DNA from: an uncultured Chiayiivirga sp.
Lineage (GTDB): Bacteria; Pseudomonadota; Gammaproteobacteria; Xanthomonadales; Xanthomonadaceae
DNA: 59,260 nucleotides
Reading direction: 5' to 3'
Assembly: GCA_934525595.1 (NCBI GenBank)
Contig: CAKSZJ010000019.1
Coordinates: forward strand, 1-59,260
This document shows positions 20,101 to 27,443 of this stretch, piece after piece. The translations under genes were made by a program, and so were the position numbers. Position 1 is the first letter of the stretch, and every line of letters begins with the position of its first letter. The notes beneath the pieces are model-generated. The model saw nothing but the letters and a program-made list of their open reading frames with translations. It made no database searches and had not been told where the DNA came from.

Positions 20101-20170
20101 CGAATGGCAGCATGAACAGCACGAGCACTGTCGTCAGCGCCTTCCAGATGCGAACATGGGTGGCTTTCAT
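17126..20170 (-). CDS. Large exported S8 serine protease with internal membrane hairpin and Ca-binding/DGFE tail
   Basis: This protein has 1014 residues. The ATG at 20170 follows an AGGAGA site and gives a signal peptide ending FASASA. Residues 25-145 form an unrecognised beta-rich module. Around residues 150-195 there are two hydrophobic segments: a CTERM-like one (VPANNIMYLLMLAW, then basic residues) and a second ending MAFPTNLHAQ, which resembles another signal peptide. The S8 domain follows with Asp in GVLDNGLHTDH (about 356), His in YAGHGTHVHG and Ser in CTGTSMSAPLVSG (about 656). The C-terminus has two calcium-binding repeats (DSDGDGLIDGFE and DSDRDGVHDGVE) and FDDGFES. Codon use is less GC-rich than in neighbouring genes. 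Family is clear; topology is inferred. Confidence 0.9.
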   Translation of the reverse strand: MKATHVRIWKALTTVLVLFMLPFASASAFVDPPTFSPAQPYAGQPIDMSVRAGVCHGFAYSPDGHPLIEIQRNENIVDAIITGIAATDPIFCMIPIYVTTFNIGTLPEGNYIVRIRIRSISNPSYPVLPPISQVSLVVRPLPPPTFVPANNIMYLLMLAWIILGSVAVRSGRVGGFFLAGFFGASMAFPTNLHAQSSEDDTLIIFELVRSEQGPNPEGIVNGFDPSAGLPPPLGALSVENPQSVQYFIPHPFRAKGDFKAYLDANPELPRARLEQMIVVRYPPGADKEAAVSALLADDFVRHAKIPIEVDLSLRPGTSDKAPPTTQGVATQYWIGAMSFPAAWARAGGWARVGVLDNGLHTDHSDLRAQDANGSLTGGNFLSSASLDIGRHGFPNPIDFNVDEMEPVPVTSASQVCDSGNGFMIPAYAGHGTHVHGLIAANHTNTDGVAGACKNCGLASGRIIQDTCLSSGIVFPYINQVAPWVGLTLLAETGTQVVNMSFGGQGNGTFDYPKNVCADPLFQNDPECLTIAYASSQGVLMVAASGNDRGRLNFPASDPRVASVGGLDESLDFWDEDKDPPPNHSDNCPFSPTYSDMECGSNYTVNAATDARQEHVAPARRVLSTLYPGMPWSPTILCDDAALGTNGDGQGPCTGTSMSAPLVSGLAGILRSINPLVLPGEGVLDPPYRGIRSVLIESSMLPTFPNTWDPRLGYGTIRADSAVAAMLGHSDGKAMKNRLTPLFSFYGAAAKDWAHTTVPQAALAFMINQAGSYQPQGALTPGYPSFPYQYPTPPPPSPRASAYVLTTEFKVDASHPALVPLYWLDRSRPWPAGCTPGVPGCNGGNRDFLLLTSAAQVQTASNAGYDYRGLQGYVYQSCTPEPACIPRGAERLWLKCKTADDDCAVFLERDRSSFEAQGYTSAWPAGSSMVLGYAYPNVDSDGDGLIDGFEYLLGTDPNQVDSDRDGVHDGVEYPQAGVPLSDPCSAGRCRLDHLFDDGFESPLPAEKPASFKRKP

Positions 20171-20192
20171 CAGGGTTTCTCCTTGCAATGGC
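20017..20192 (-). repeat. Direct repeat copy 1 (5' end of the large subtilase gene)
   Basis: This 176-bp stretch covers the ribosome site, signal peptide and first codons of the large subtilase gene. It recurs exactly 778 bp away (20795-20970) without indels and with roughly 8-10 percent mismatches by eye. It marks a tandem duplication of the gene's 5' end. Confidence 0.85.
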
Positions 20193-20216
20193 CTCTTGCG
20201 CGAAATTCTCGAGGAA

Positions 20217-20948
20217 TCAGATATTCAAAAAACCAGGATTTTCAACCGATAGTGCCGAAATTGGAGGCGGAAGTCCGCTCCCCAAGTCGAACTCGTCAAC
20301 TATTTGCTGCGGAGTGGGTGCGCTCTCATTCGTTGAAATCTCAACGAAAATATATGAGCGGTTATCCTGGGCGTTGACCATCTTTGGTGAGGCCAGAAGC
20401 GCTGGGGCAAGTGCGAGGGCAAGAACTCTGGCAGATCGCTTGAGCGTCGCGACTCCTAGTAAAATTAGAAGTCCGGCAAAGGAGAGTAAAGCCGTCCGAC
20501 TGGCTGCCGGCACCGTGACGAGGGTAGGGTGCCGGTGAACTACCAGGTTTGCCGTAGAAGCTGGCGGGAGGACTTCAAAGGGAGGGAATGTCTTACGGAT
20601 GCGCACCTGTACTATATAGATCCCCTGAGGGAGTTCACCAATATCGACGGTGATGGTGCCAATGCCGAAAATGCAAAGTATGGGATCGGTAGCTTCCACC
20701 CCGGTAATGATGACATCGACGACATCGTCATGCGCCTGGACTTCAACGTAGGGATAGCCCGGGGGTGGTGTGACAAAGGCATGACAAATCCCCCCTCTCA
20801 CCGACATGTCTATTGGCTGCCCCGCATAGGGCTGAGCGGGTGAGAAGGTCGGCGGATCGACGAACGCCGAGGCTGACGCGAACGGCAGCATGAACAGCAC
20901 GAGCGCCGTCGCCAGTGCCTTCCAGATGCGAACATGGGTGGTTTTCAT
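20217..20948 (-). pseudogene. Truncated paralogue of the large subtilase (N-terminal module only)
   Basis: This 243-residue frame begins with the same signal peptide and first 50 residues as the downstream subtilase (FVDPPTFSPAQPYAGQPIDM is identical) and keeps the CTERM-like segment (VPAASRTALLSFAGLLILLG) and the second hydrophobic stretch ending MVNAQ. It stops shortly after GLPPPISALSVENP, exactly where its relative continues into the protease domain. It has an intact AGGAGAG ribosome site and could still be expressed as a small membrane protein without catalytic residues. It is most simply a tandem-duplication product that lost its protease; a retained function as an inhibitor or decoy is possible but unsupported. 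Confidence 0.75.
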
Positions 20949-20970
20949 CAGGGGCTCTCCTTGCAATGGC
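20795..20970 (-). repeat. Direct repeat copy 2 (5' end of the truncated paralogue)
   Basis: This is the partner of the copy at 20017-20192. It covers the ribosome site, start and signal-peptide region of the truncated paralogue. The lack of indels over 176 bp implies a fairly recent duplication or gene conversion. Confidence 0.85.
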
Positions 20971-21023
20971 GGTGCGCGGTCGAGTCTACGGCACTTCTTG
21001 CCTTGATTCGCGTTCCGGATCAA

Positions 21024-21180
21024 TCATTTGGCCGGATAAATCCCGACCAGAGTAATGATTCCTGCAAGCAGCAGCAGGGATATGGTCGTGCCCGCCGGCA
21101 CGATAGCGGGCGGCGGAGGGGCGCGCACCATGAGGCCGGCCTGGAAAATGGGAGGCAGGACGGGTGCCCGTGCTGCCGCA
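21024..21180 (-). pseudogene. Third relic of the subtilase N-terminal module (CTERM-like segment)
   Basis: On the minus strand the residues PVLPPIFQAGLMVRAPPPP and AIVPAGTTISLLLLAGIITL align with the end of the N-terminal module of both downstream copies (PVLPPISQVSLVVRPLPPP and VLPPASTANLVV, each followed by VP and a hydrophobic stretch). The match stops at a TGA immediately afterwards, and nothing recognisable precedes it because the toxin-antitoxin genes start there on the other strand. This appears to be a third, badly eroded copy of the repeat unit. Confidence 0.6.
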
Positions 21181-21207
21181 TTCCGCGTCATCACCTTGGG
21201 CAACACC

Positions 21208-21438
21208 ATGAGCGAAGCCGCCGAAAACCTGCTGGAGAAGCTCAAGTCGCTGCCGCCGCAGCGGCTGGCTGAAGTCGCCGATGTCGTGGACGTTCTGCGC
21301 GTCCGTGAGGAAAAAACGCGCACCCGGAGGATGGACGGCTTCGCCGCCGCGCAGCCGCCGCTTTCCCCCGAGGACATCCAGGCCGAAATTGCCGCCGCCC
21401 GCGCGCAGCAGCGTGCCGCGAATGCGGATCGTCGCTGA
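21208..21438 (+). CDS. Antitoxin-like protein of a PIN toxin-antitoxin pair
   Basis: This is a 76-residue protein starting MSEAAENLLEKLKSLPPQRLAEVADVVDVL, a helical N-terminus typical of DUF2281/Phd-type antitoxins paired with COG1569 PIN proteins, followed by a basic-acidic tail that would wrap the toxin. The ATG has an upstream TTGGG-like weak ribosome site. The stop overlaps the start of the PIN reading frame by 17 nt, the usual antitoxin-first arrangement. Because the toxin is truncated, the antitoxin is probably a leftover. Confidence 0.7.
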   Translation: MSEAAENLLEKLKSLPPQRLAEVADVVDVLRVREEKTRTRRMDGFAAAQPPLSPEDIQAEIAAARAQQRAANADRR

Positions 21439-21594
21439 CGTCAACATCGTGCTGTCCGCCCTGCTCTGGGACGGAGCGCCGCGCGCGCTGCTGGATTCCG
21501 CCCGTCATGGCCGCATCGCGCTCTTTACCGGCGCTGCGTTGATGGCCGAACTGGAAGGCGTGCTTTCCCGCCCGAAACCGGCGAGTCGTGTGGC
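21422..21594 (+). pseudogene. Truncated PIN-domain toxin (COG1569-like)
   Basis: The frame starts MRIVADVNIVLSALLWDGAPRALLD, the typical first strand of PIN_3 ribonucleases with the catalytic Asp in ADVN, and continues through LFTGAALMAELEGVLSRPK. Similarity ends near residue 57; intact proteins have about 135 residues and three further acidic residues. The continuing open frame is only antisense to pfp. The break lies about 80 bp from the 3' end of pfp. The toxin should be inactive. Confidence 0.7.
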
Positions 21595-21667
21595 GACGCC
21601 TTCATTCATGCACCTGCCTTGCGGCAACCGCACCGCGACGCGGCTGCGGGAGAAACCACCCGGAAGA

Positions 21668-22930
21668 TCACCCGTCCGCAATGTCATACGCCGGCAGCTT
21701 CTTCTCCACCGCCGCGTTCTTCAGCGTGACGTAAGCCGGCAGGCCGTCCTTGCCGTAGGGCGGCGGTGCCTCGCCGCGGATCAGCGGCTCCAGGTACCGG
21801 CGCGCAGCCTCGGTGATGCCGTAGCCGTCCTTGCAGATGAAGTTCTTCGGCAGCTTTTTCTCGTGATTGGCGATTTTCGCCAGCGGTGCCGGCTCGATCT
21901 TCCAGCGGTAGGGTGCGTTCGAGGTGCGCACGATGGCGGGCATCACCGCGTTCTGCTCGGCCAGCGCGAGCTTCACCGCGGCCTCGCCCACCGCCAGCGC
22001 GTGGTCGAGGTCGGTCTTGCTGGCGATATGCCGCGCCGAACGCTGCAGGTAGTCGGGCACCGCCCAGTGCTGCTTGTAGCCCAGCGACTCCTTCACCCGC
22101 TGGGCGATCGCCTGACCGACGCCACCGAGCTGGGTGTGGCCGAAGGAGTCGACCGTGCCGGCATCGGCCAGGAAGCGGCCGTCGGCGTCGCGCAGGCCCT
22201 CGGAAACCGCCACCACGCACCAGCCCACGCGCTTGACCGTCTCGTCCACCTTGGCGAGGAAGGTTTTTTCGTCGAAGGGCACTTCGGGAAACAGGATGAG
22301 GTGCGGCGCCTCGTCCGGACCGCGGCCCGCCAGCCCGGCGGCGGCGGCCAGCCAGCCGGCGTGGCGCCCCATCACTTCCAGCACGAACACCTTGGTGGAG
22401 GACTCGGCCATCGAAGCCACGTCCAGCGCGGCCTCGCGCAGCGAAACGGCGGTGTACTTGGCGGCCGAGCCGAAGCCCGGACAGCAGTCGGTGACGGCAA
22501 GATCGTTGTCCACGGTCTTGGGCACGCCGATGCAGGTGAGCGGATAGCCGAACTCGCGCGCCACCTGCGAGACCTTGTTGGCGGTGTCGGCCGAATCGTT
22601 GCCGCCGTTGTAGAGGAACCAGCGGATGTCGTGCGCGGCGAACACCTCGATCAGGCGCTCGTAGCGGGCGCGGTCGGCCTCGATGGTCTTGAGCTTGAAG
22701 CGGCAGGAGCCGAACGCGCCGCCGGGCGTATGCGCCAGCGCGCGGATCGCGGCGATGGGCTCTTTCGAGGTATCGATCAGATCCTCGCGCAGCGCGCCGA
22801 TGATGCCGTTGCGCGCGGCGTATACCTTCACCCCCGCGGCGCGCGCGGTGGTGATGACCGCCGAGGCGGTGGCGTTGATGACGGCGGTGACTCCGCCCGA
22901 TTGCGCGTAAAGCAGTCTGCCCTGGCTCAT
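21668..22930 (-). CDS. pfp: Pyrophosphate-dependent 6-phosphofructokinase
   Basis: This is a 420-residue PFK of the PPi-using type. The phosphate-donor motif reads YNGGNDSADTANK (Asp where ATP enzymes have Gly in GGDG), and the following block is GVPKTVDNDL, where Lys replaces the Gly of ATP-dependent PGTIDND. These two changes are the accepted markers of PPi use. The enzyme interconverts fructose 6-phosphate and fructose 1,6-bisphosphate reversibly and is typical of Xanthomonadales and methylotrophs. The ATG at 22930 (MSQGRLLYAQSGG) is where homology starts. It is divergent from adk across 200 bp. Confidence 0.95.
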   Translation of the reverse strand: MSQGRLLYAQSGGVTAVINATASAVITTARAAGVKVYAARNGIIGALREDLIDTSKEPIAAIRALAHTPGGAFGSCRFKLKTIEADRARYERLIEVFAAHDIRWFLYNGGNDSADTANKVSQVAREFGYPLTCIGVPKTVDNDLAVTDCCPGFGSAAKYTAVSLREAALDVASMAESSTKVFVLEVMGRHAGWLAAAAGLAGRGPDEAPHLILFPEVPFDEKTFLAKVDETVKRVGWCVVAVSEGLRDADGRFLADAGTVDSFGHTQLGGVGQAIAQRVKESLGYKQHWAVPDYLQRSARHIASKTDLDHALAVGEAAVKLALAEQNAVMPAIVRTSNAPYRWKIEPAPLAKIANHEKKLPKNFICKDGYGITEAARRYLEPLIRGEAPPPYGKDGLPAYVTLKNAAVEKKLPAYDIADG

Positions 22931-23010
22931 GGAAGGATGCGGTGGTGAGGGATGGGAAAGGCCGCGACGGGGGCGCGGATTTGCGCGGCGCGATGCGGCT
23001 TTGGTCTGGT

Positions 23011-23039
23011 TTGACAGCGGCGTTCGGCAGCAGTTAGGT
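23011..23039 (+). promoter_or_regulatory. Sigma-70-type promoter for adk
   Basis: A perfect -35 box TTGACA is followed by a 17-bp spacer and TTAGGT, a partial match to TATAAT. It lies about 90 bp upstream of the adk start in the pfp-adk intergenic region and points toward adk. Spacing and the exact -35 support it; the -10 is weak. Confidence 0.55.
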
Positions 23040-23131
23040 TTGCTGCGCTGCACCGCAGCCGCGCACCGATCCAGTCTAGCGGAAAGGTCGCCCCGGCCGT
23101 GCGGTGCCTCATTGTCTTCCAGGTTCAGCAC

Positions 23132-23704
23132 ATGCGACTTGTACTACTCGGCGCCCCCGGCTCCGGCAAGGGAACCCAGGCCAGCCGCCTCAAGGAGGCG
23201 CTCGCGGTTCCGCACATTTCCACCGGCGACCTGCTGCGCGGCGCGGTGGCGGCGGGCACCCCGCTGGGCCTCCAGGCCAAGGCGGTGATGGAGCGCGGCG
23301 AGCTGGTATCCGACGACATCGTGCTGGGCATGCTCGAAGAGCGCCTGCGCGTCGGCGACTGCGGCGCGGGCTTCATCCTCGACGGCTACCCGCGCAATTC
23401 CGCCCAGGCCAACGCGCTGGACGCCCTGCTCGACCGCCTCGGCCAGCCGGTCGACCTGGCCGTGCTGCTGGACGTGGACACCGAGCTTCTGATCGAACGC
23501 ATCGCTGGACGGGCGCGCGCCGAAGGGCGCAGCGACGACACCCCGGAGACGGTGCGCAACCGCCTGCGCGTCTACAACGACCAGACCGCGCCGGTGATCG
23601 GCTTCTACGAGGCCGCAGGCACGCTGGTGCGGGTGGACGGCGTCGGCAGCATGGACGAGATCACTGCCCGCGTGCTGGCCGCGATCGGGCACGCAGCGGC
23701 CTGA
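23132..23704 (+). CDS. adk: Adenylate kinase
   Basis: This enzyme balances AMP, ADP and ATP. The 190-residue protein is the short form without the extended LID. The P-loop is LLGAPGSGKGTQASRL, the AMP site HISTGDLLRGAV, then FILDGYPRNSAQA and the LID arginines around GRARAEGRSDDTPETVRNRL. The ATG at 23132 gives the canonical MRLVLLGAPGSGKGT start. The pfp-adk-mpl neighbourhood is typical of Xanthomonadales. Confidence 0.97.
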   Translation: MRLVLLGAPGSGKGTQASRLKEALAVPHISTGDLLRGAVAAGTPLGLQAKAVMERGELVSDDIVLGMLEERLRVGDCGAGFILDGYPRNSAQANALDALLDRLGQPVDLAVLLDVDTELLIERIAGRARAEGRSDDTPETVRNRLRVYNDQTAPVIGFYEAAGTLVRVDGVGSMDEITARVLAAIGHAAA

Positions 23705-23755
23705 GCCGCCGAAGGCGCCTCGCGGGCGCATCGCGCATCCGCGCACGGTGAAGCG

Positions 23756-25111
23756 ATGACACTGCACATTCTCGGCATCTGCGGCACGTTCATGGGCGGG
23801 GTCGCCGCGCTCGCACGCGAACTGGGTCTGGCGGTCGAAGGCTCGGACCAGAGCGTCTACCCGCCGATGAGCACCCAGCTCCAGGCCCTGGGCATCGCGC
23901 TCAAGAGCGGCTACCTGGCCGAGCACATCGGCGCGGACGTGGCCGACGTGGTCATCGGAAATGCGCTGTCGCGCGGCAATCCGGCGGTCGAATCGGTGCT
24001 CGACCGCGGTCTTGCCTACACCTCGGGCGCGCAGTGGCTGGCGGAACACGTGCTGCCCGGGCGCACCGTGCTGGCGGTGGCCGGCACCCACGGAAAGACC
24101 ACCACGTCGACCCTGCTGGCCTTCCTGATCGACCGCCTCGGCGGCGCGCCGGGCTTCCTCATCGGCGGGGTGCCGGCGGATTTCCCCGCCTCGGCGCGAC
24201 GGGGATCGGGCGAATGCTTCGTGGTGGAGGCGGACGAATACGACACCGCGTTCTTCGACAAGCGCTCCAAGTTCGTGCACTACCGTCCCAGGATCGCGAT
24301 CCTCAACAACCTCGAATTCGATCACGCAGACATCTTCCCCGATCTCGCCGCGATCGAACGCCAATTCCACCACCTGGTGCGCACCGTGCCCGGCTCCGGC
24401 CGGCTCATCGTCAACGCCGAGGACGCGAACCTCGCGCGCGTGCTGGCGCAGGGCTGCTGGACGCCGGTGGACACCTTCGCGATCGACGCACAGGCCGACT
24501 GGCAGGCCCGCCTCGACGCCTCCGACGGCTCCGCCTTCACCGTGCTGCATCGCGGCCGTGCGCTGGGCCAGGTGCGCTGGGAGATGGCCGGCCGCCACAG
24601 CGTGATGAACGCGCTGGCTGCGCTGGCCGCCGCCGCGGCCGCCGGCTTCGACGCACAGGCCGCGCTGCCGCTCTTCGCGCAGTTCCGTGGTGCGAAGCGG
24701 CGCCTGGAGCGGCTTGCCGAAGCCGGCGGCCTGCGCGTCTACGATGACTTCGCCCACCATCCCACCGCGATCCGCACCACGCTCGACGGCCTGCGCGCGC
24801 GCCACCCCGAAGACCGCCTCCTCGCCGTGCTCGAGCCGCGCAGCAACTCCATGCGCCTGGGCGCGCACGCCGACCAGCTCGCGCCCTCGCTGGAGCCGGC
24901 CGACGCCGTGCTGTTCCTGGCCCGCCCCGGACTTGCCTGGGACGCGCAGCGGGTGATCGGCGCGCTGCGCGGCGAAGGCCACGTCGCGCCCGATGTCGAT
25001 ACGCTGCTGGCGCGCCTGGCCGAACTGGCGCGCCCGGGCGATACCGTGGTCTTCATGTCCAACGGCGGCTTCGAAGGTGCGCCGCGCCGCTTCGCGCAGA
25101 CGCTGGGATAA
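23756..25111 (+). CDS. mpl: UDP-N-acetylmuramate:L-alanyl-gamma-D-glutamyl-meso-diaminopimelate ligase Mpl
   Basis: Mpl re-uses the murein tripeptide released during cell-wall turnover by ligating it to UDP-MurNAc in the cytosol. The 451-residue protein has the Mur-ligase layout: an N-terminal UDP-binding domain (HILGICGTFMGGVAALARELG, the Mpl-specific variant of the MurC start), the ATP P-loop AVAGTHGKTTTSTLL, VEADEYDTAFFDKRSKF, and the C-terminal LRVYDDFAHHPTAIRTTL with RSNSMRLG. It lies 51 bp after adk and 30 bp before bolA. Confidence 0.96.
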   Translation: MTLHILGICGTFMGGVAALARELGLAVEGSDQSVYPPMSTQLQALGIALKSGYLAEHIGADVADVVIGNALSRGNPAVESVLDRGLAYTSGAQWLAEHVLPGRTVLAVAGTHGKTTTSTLLAFLIDRLGGAPGFLIGGVPADFPASARRGSGECFVVEADEYDTAFFDKRSKFVHYRPRIAILNNLEFDHADIFPDLAAIERQFHHLVRTVPGSGRLIVNAEDANLARVLAQGCWTPVDTFAIDAQADWQARLDASDGSAFTVLHRGRALGQVRWEMAGRHSVMNALAALAAAAAAGFDAQAALPLFAQFRGAKRRLERLAEAGGLRVYDDFAHHPTAIRTTLDGLRARHPEDRLLAVLEPRSNSMRLGAHADQLAPSLEPADAVLFLARPGLAWDAQRVIGALRGEGHVAPDVDTLLARLAELARPGDTVVFMSNGGFEGAPRRFAQTLG

Positions 25112-25141
25112 TCGACGCTTTCGTTGACCGGGAGACGCCGC

Positions 25142-25453
25142 ATGGACCTGCGCGACCGCATCCACCAATCCGCCCTCGCGCTTTCGCCCACGCATCTGGA
25201 CGTGCGCGACGAAAGCCATATGCACGCCCGCGGCACGCAGACCCACTACAAGGCGATCGTCGTGAGCGACCGCTTCGCGGGCCTGTCGCCGGTGCGCCGC
25301 CACCAGGCGGTGTACGCCGCGCTCGGCGACCTGATGCGCGACCTCCACGCGCTCGCCCTGCACACCTACACCCCGGCCGAATGGGAAGCCCTCGGCGAAG
25401 CGCCGGCATCACCCGCCTGCCGCGGCGGCAGCACGCACGACGCCGTGGGTTGA
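25142..25453 (+). CDS. BolA-family protein
   Basis: This is a 103-residue protein of the BolA/IbaG family: an N-terminal helix (RDRIHQSALALSPTHLDVRDES), a H-x-G-T-like turn with HYKAIVVSDRFAGLSPVRRHQAVYAALGD, and LHALALHTYTPAEW, the conserved C-terminal block. BolA proteins bind 2Fe-2S clusters together with monothiol glutaredoxins. The ATG at 25142 was chosen over one six codons earlier because it starts the conserved region. The C-terminal 15 residues are not conserved. It follows mpl closely and is tail-to-tail with the ABC ATPase gene. Confidence 0.92.
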   Translation: MDLRDRIHQSALALSPTHLDVRDESHMHARGTQTHYKAIVVSDRFAGLSPVRRHQAVYAALGDLMRDLHALALHTYTPAEWEALGEAPASPACRGGSTHDAVG

Positions 25454-25460
25454 AGCAGGC

Positions 25461-26195
25461 TCAGCCGCCCGCCCGCGCGCGAAGCCGCTCCACCACCGCC
25501 GCTTCCAGCCCGCCTTCGGACGCCCGCAGGCGCTCCAGCTCGGCGCGATTCCAGTCCGCCGCAATGCGGCCATCGAGCAGCAGCACGGCGCGATCGAGGA
25601 CGCGCTCGGCCACGTCCAGGCCGTGCGTGGCGAGCAGCACCGTGGCGCCGGCATCGGCACGCTGGCGCAGGAGCGTCTTGAGATGGAATGCCGCGAGCGG
25701 GTCCAGCCCGTTCAGCACCTCATCGAGCAGCAGCAGCGGCGGATTTCCGAGCAGCGCGAGGACCACGGCGAGCTTCTGGCGCGTGCCGAGCGAGTATTCG
25801 ACCACCTCGCGCTCCAGCCAGGGTGACAGTCCGAGCACATCAGCCACGGCCACAGCCTGCGCCACGGCGTCCGCGCCCTGCTGGCGCACGCCGGCGACCA
25901 GCTCCAGGCACTGGCGGCCGCGCAGCGCGCCGGGCAGCGCGCCCGGGTCGGTCGCATAGCCGAACCGGGTGCGCGCGCGAACCGGCTCCTTGCGCGGATC
26001 GATGCCGTCGATGGCGAGGTGCCCGGTGCACGGGACCAGCCCCGCGCAGGCGCGCATGAGGCTGCTCTTGCCCGAGCCGTTGGGGCCGATCAGGCCGACC
26101 AGTTCACCGGCGGCAAGGCAAAGATTCACGCCGCGCAGCACGTCGTCCGTGCCGTAGGACAGGTGAAGGTCACGCAGCGCCAGGCGCGTATTCAT
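25461..26195 (-). CDS. ABC transporter ATP-binding protein
   Basis: This is a 244-residue ABC ATPase. It has Walker A GLIGPNGSGKSSLMRACAG, a Q-loop region YATDPGALPGAL (Asp where Gln is usual), a signature EYSLGTRQKLAVVLALL (SLGTRQ, a relaxed LSGGQ), Walker B PPLLLLDEVLNGLDPL and the H-switch LLATHGLD. The relaxed signature and the lack of binding-protein genes suggest an exporter of the CcmA/NatA type. Its ATG overlaps the stop of the membrane-protein gene (ATGA), so the two are coupled. The substrate is unknown. Confidence 0.9.
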   Translation of the reverse strand: MNTRLALRDLHLSYGTDDVLRGVNLCLAAGELVGLIGPNGSGKSSLMRACAGLVPCTGHLAIDGIDPRKEPVRARTRFGYATDPGALPGALRGRQCLELVAGVRQQGADAVAQAVAVADVLGLSPWLEREVVEYSLGTRQKLAVVLALLGNPPLLLLDEVLNGLDPLAAFHLKTLLRQRADAGATVLLATHGLDVAERVLDRAVLLLDGRIAADWNRAELERLRASEGGLEAAVVERLRARAGG

Positions 26196-27301
26196 GGTCG
26201 TACCCCCCGATGCACAAGCCGCAGGCACATCCCCAGCCACAGCGGTGCGAGCAAAGGCGGGAACGCCTGCCACACCGCGCCGATCAGGGCCAGATGCACG
26301 GTGAAAGCGAGCGGAATGCGGGCCGGCGTGCGGCGCAGCGCCAGGGTGCAGGACGCCTGCAGCATCGCCAGCGCGAGCAGGACCAGAGCGACCCACGGCG
26401 CGACGTGCCCGGCCCCCAGCGCCGCCAGGGCCAGACCCGTCGTCGCGGCGCCGGGCACCGCCAGGGCCAACGGCACCCTCAACCCGGACAGCCAGAAGCG
26501 CGCCCGCGCTGGCTGCGCGCCCAGCCAGCGCTCGGCCTGCACCAGCACCCCCAGACCCCGCCGCCACGCGCTCAGATATGCGGCCAGCGCCAGACCGGCC
26601 GCCAGCGCCAGCGCCGCCGCGGACGCACCCGTACCCGCCGGGATCAGCAGCAGCATCCACAGGCCATGGCGCAGCGGGCCCGGGCCGATGCCGGACAGCA
26701 CCTCGCGCATCTGCCAGCGCCACAGGCCGCCGCGCCCGACGAAGCAGCGCAACGACAGCGCAGCATTTCCGACATCCGCGCCGGTCGCGCGCTCCGTGCC
26801 GGGCCGACGCCACTGCGCCCAGACCACGCCTGCCGCAGACGCGGCCACCAGCATCAGGATCAGCCAGCCCCACGCCGTCCACGGCAGGCGCAGAAAGGCG
26901 AACAGCAGCGCACCCGCCAGCGCATCGGCCACGATGCAGCCCAGCACCACGCGCCCGCGCTCGCATTGCCGCACGCGCGGGGCAACCGGCTGGGCGCCCA
27001 GCCAGCCGGCGGCATCCCGGCGCTCCCAGTCGCGCAGCCGCAGCCGCACCCGCATGGCGATCAGGCCGCCCCACGCCAGCAGCCACGCCCAGGGCGCGGC
27101 CTGCGTCAGGGCAAGGATGTCCCTGGCCAGCTCGCGCCGTGCGGCCAGCGCGGCGACGGCCATTCCCGACAGCACCGCCAGCGCCAGCCAGATCATCGCG
27201 TGGAACGCGGCTTCGCCCGGCGCCTGCCGCCAGCGCGCAAGGCGATTGCGCCACAGGCAGCGGCGGTGTGCGAGATAGGGATCGAACAGGTGGGAACGCA
27301 T
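26192..27301 (-). CDS. Membrane permease partner of the ABC ATPase
   Basis: This is a hydrophobic protein of about 369 residues with roughly 8-10 predicted membrane segments (AMIWLALAVLSGMAVAALA and GWLILMLVAASAAGVVW are clear). No family signature is recognised by eye; the role is inferred from the four-base overlap with an ABC ATPase gene, as in ABC-2-type exporters. The ATG at 27301 was preferred to an in-frame TTG at 27358. Between the segments are many Arg/Trp-rich cytosolic loops (RRPGTERATGADVGN). Confidence 0.75.
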   Translation of the reverse strand: MRSHLFDPYLAHRRCLWRNRLARWRQAPGEAAFHAMIWLALAVLSGMAVAALAARRELARDILALTQAAPWAWLLAWGGLIAMRVRLRLRDWERRDAAGWLGAQPVAPRVRQCERGRVVLGCIVADALAGALLFAFLRLPWTAWGWLILMLVAASAAGVVWAQWRRPGTERATGADVGNAALSLRCFVGRGGLWRWQMREVLSGIGPGPLRHGLWMLLLIPAGTGASAAALALAAGLALAAYLSAWRRGLGVLVQAERWLGAQPARARFWLSGLRVPLALAVPGAATTGLALAALGAGHVAPWVALVLLALAMLQASCTLALRRTPARIPLAFTVHLALIGAVWQAFPPLLAPLWLGMCLRLVHRGVRP

Positions 27302-27443
27302 GGGCCGCGTACGCAGATCGGACCCGTCATGGAGCAGGAACCTGCGCGAAAGGTTCAACGGTGCCGATCTTGCGCGCGCCCGGCGATCGCGCCCATGGCA
27401 CCTGGCACCTGCCGCAGTGCTGACGTCCGCCCCGGCGGCGCGA

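Noticed and set aside
25461..27254. One 597-residue frame covering both ABC genes
   Set aside because: Only the last 244 residues, from the ATG at 26195, are a real ATPase; the earlier part is out of frame with the membrane protein and is an antisense-like artefact of high GC.
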